A DNA stretch of 64,000 bases from Branchiostoma floridae (lineage: Eukaryota; Chordata; Leptocardii; Amphioxiformes; Branchiostomatidae), in contig NC_049982.1 in NCBI RefSeq assembly GCF_000003815.2, positions 2,458,939 through 2,522,938 on the forward strand. Direction: 5' to 3'. The notes under the pieces are model-generated. The model was not told the origin of the DNA. It saw only the letters and a list, made by a program, of their open reading frames with translations, and ran no database searches. Every line of letters starts with the position of its first letter. The first letter of the stretch is position 1. This document shows positions 63,621 to 64,000 of this stretch, in pieces. The translations under genes were made by a program, and so were the position numbers.

Positions 63621-64000
63621 AAAACGTTCCTGATGTGTCAAGCAGGAGATTCTCTTTGATAAATTTGCCCATGCGTATACTGTAGATTCCCTATATGGCA
63701 TCTTCACGACATAATAGCTGTAAGAAGAATTAGCAGCATTGCTTAAATGTCGTATCCAAGTAAAGGAACGTACACCGTAGTTATGTTTGTAAAAATTTTC
63801 GGTGCTGTTGACGCCATATTGCGACAATATCCTATTCCAGTGATGACGTTGCGACTGAAACTTGAGGGAAAGCAGTTGTGATCATAGACAATAGCATCAG
63901 TAGGTGGCAAGAGTACAACTGTATTGACATTAGTGTCTTTTCCGTCGTTTTTTAAGGCATGAATTCTGGTCTTAATTCACATGATTATTGACCAGGAGGG

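Larger units (their letters stand above)
62127..64000. other. Intergenic upstream of G7: promoter block and repeat units
   Basis: The conserved promoter block (62150-62490) is followed by promoter-derived units. No coding exon is recognised up to the end of the window. Confidence 0.55.

Overview
The window reads as animal genomic DNA, most likely from a lancelet (Branchiostoma). Genes are broken into many short exons with GT-AG introns. Almost every exon begins and ends in codon phase 1. The proteins are mosaics of EGF, C-type lectin (CTLD), sushi and trefoil modules. The spacer DNA is full of small transposons, and one gene is a membrane NHL protein of a type I know from amphioxus. The species is inferred from recalled family features, not from a search.

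Layout. All seven gene models lie on the minus strand. G1 (762-4988) is a four-exon gene with a repeat-rich N-terminal tail, one membrane helix and a C-terminal NHL propeller. The rest is a tandem cluster of six secreted lectin-EGF mosaics: G2 (8141-14731), G3 (16351-21791, ends lost in two assembly gaps), G4 (23410-29690), G5 (33014-39498), G6 (43542-48467) and G7 (53333-62126). G2 and G4-G7 share one plan: signal peptide; a ~128-residue cysteine-rich domain marked [13 protein letters not shown] (here called the NV domain); one to three EGFs; a CTLD split over two exons; an unusual seven-cysteine EGF; an EGF (absent in G2); and a pair of C-x4-C-x5-C-x8-C motifs at the C-terminus. G3 lacks a visible NV domain but adds a second CTLD, a trefoil and a sushi module.

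The complete models give lengths divisible by three after splicing: 832 aa (G1), 408 (G2), 482 (G4), 473 (G5), 519 (G6) and 518 (G7). The genes repeat as units that include a similar 3' UTR end with an AATAAA signal and, in G6 and G7, a TATA box about 65 bp before the ATG. Sequence between genes is also duplicated (for example 14808-15374 with 30135-32040). Because the introns are paralogous, an insertion in one copy can be compared with an empty site in another. This lets several small DNA transposons, a tRNA-type SINE and LINE fragments be placed to the base. Broken EGF exons (near 37.4, 38.2 and 57.6 kb) show that module number is still changing.

Functionally, the cluster probably makes soluble, disulfide-rich recognition proteins. 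The CTLDs keep the fold cysteines and a W-[ILV]-G motif but lack an intact EPN/QPD and WND calcium-sugar site, so the ligand cannot be predicted.
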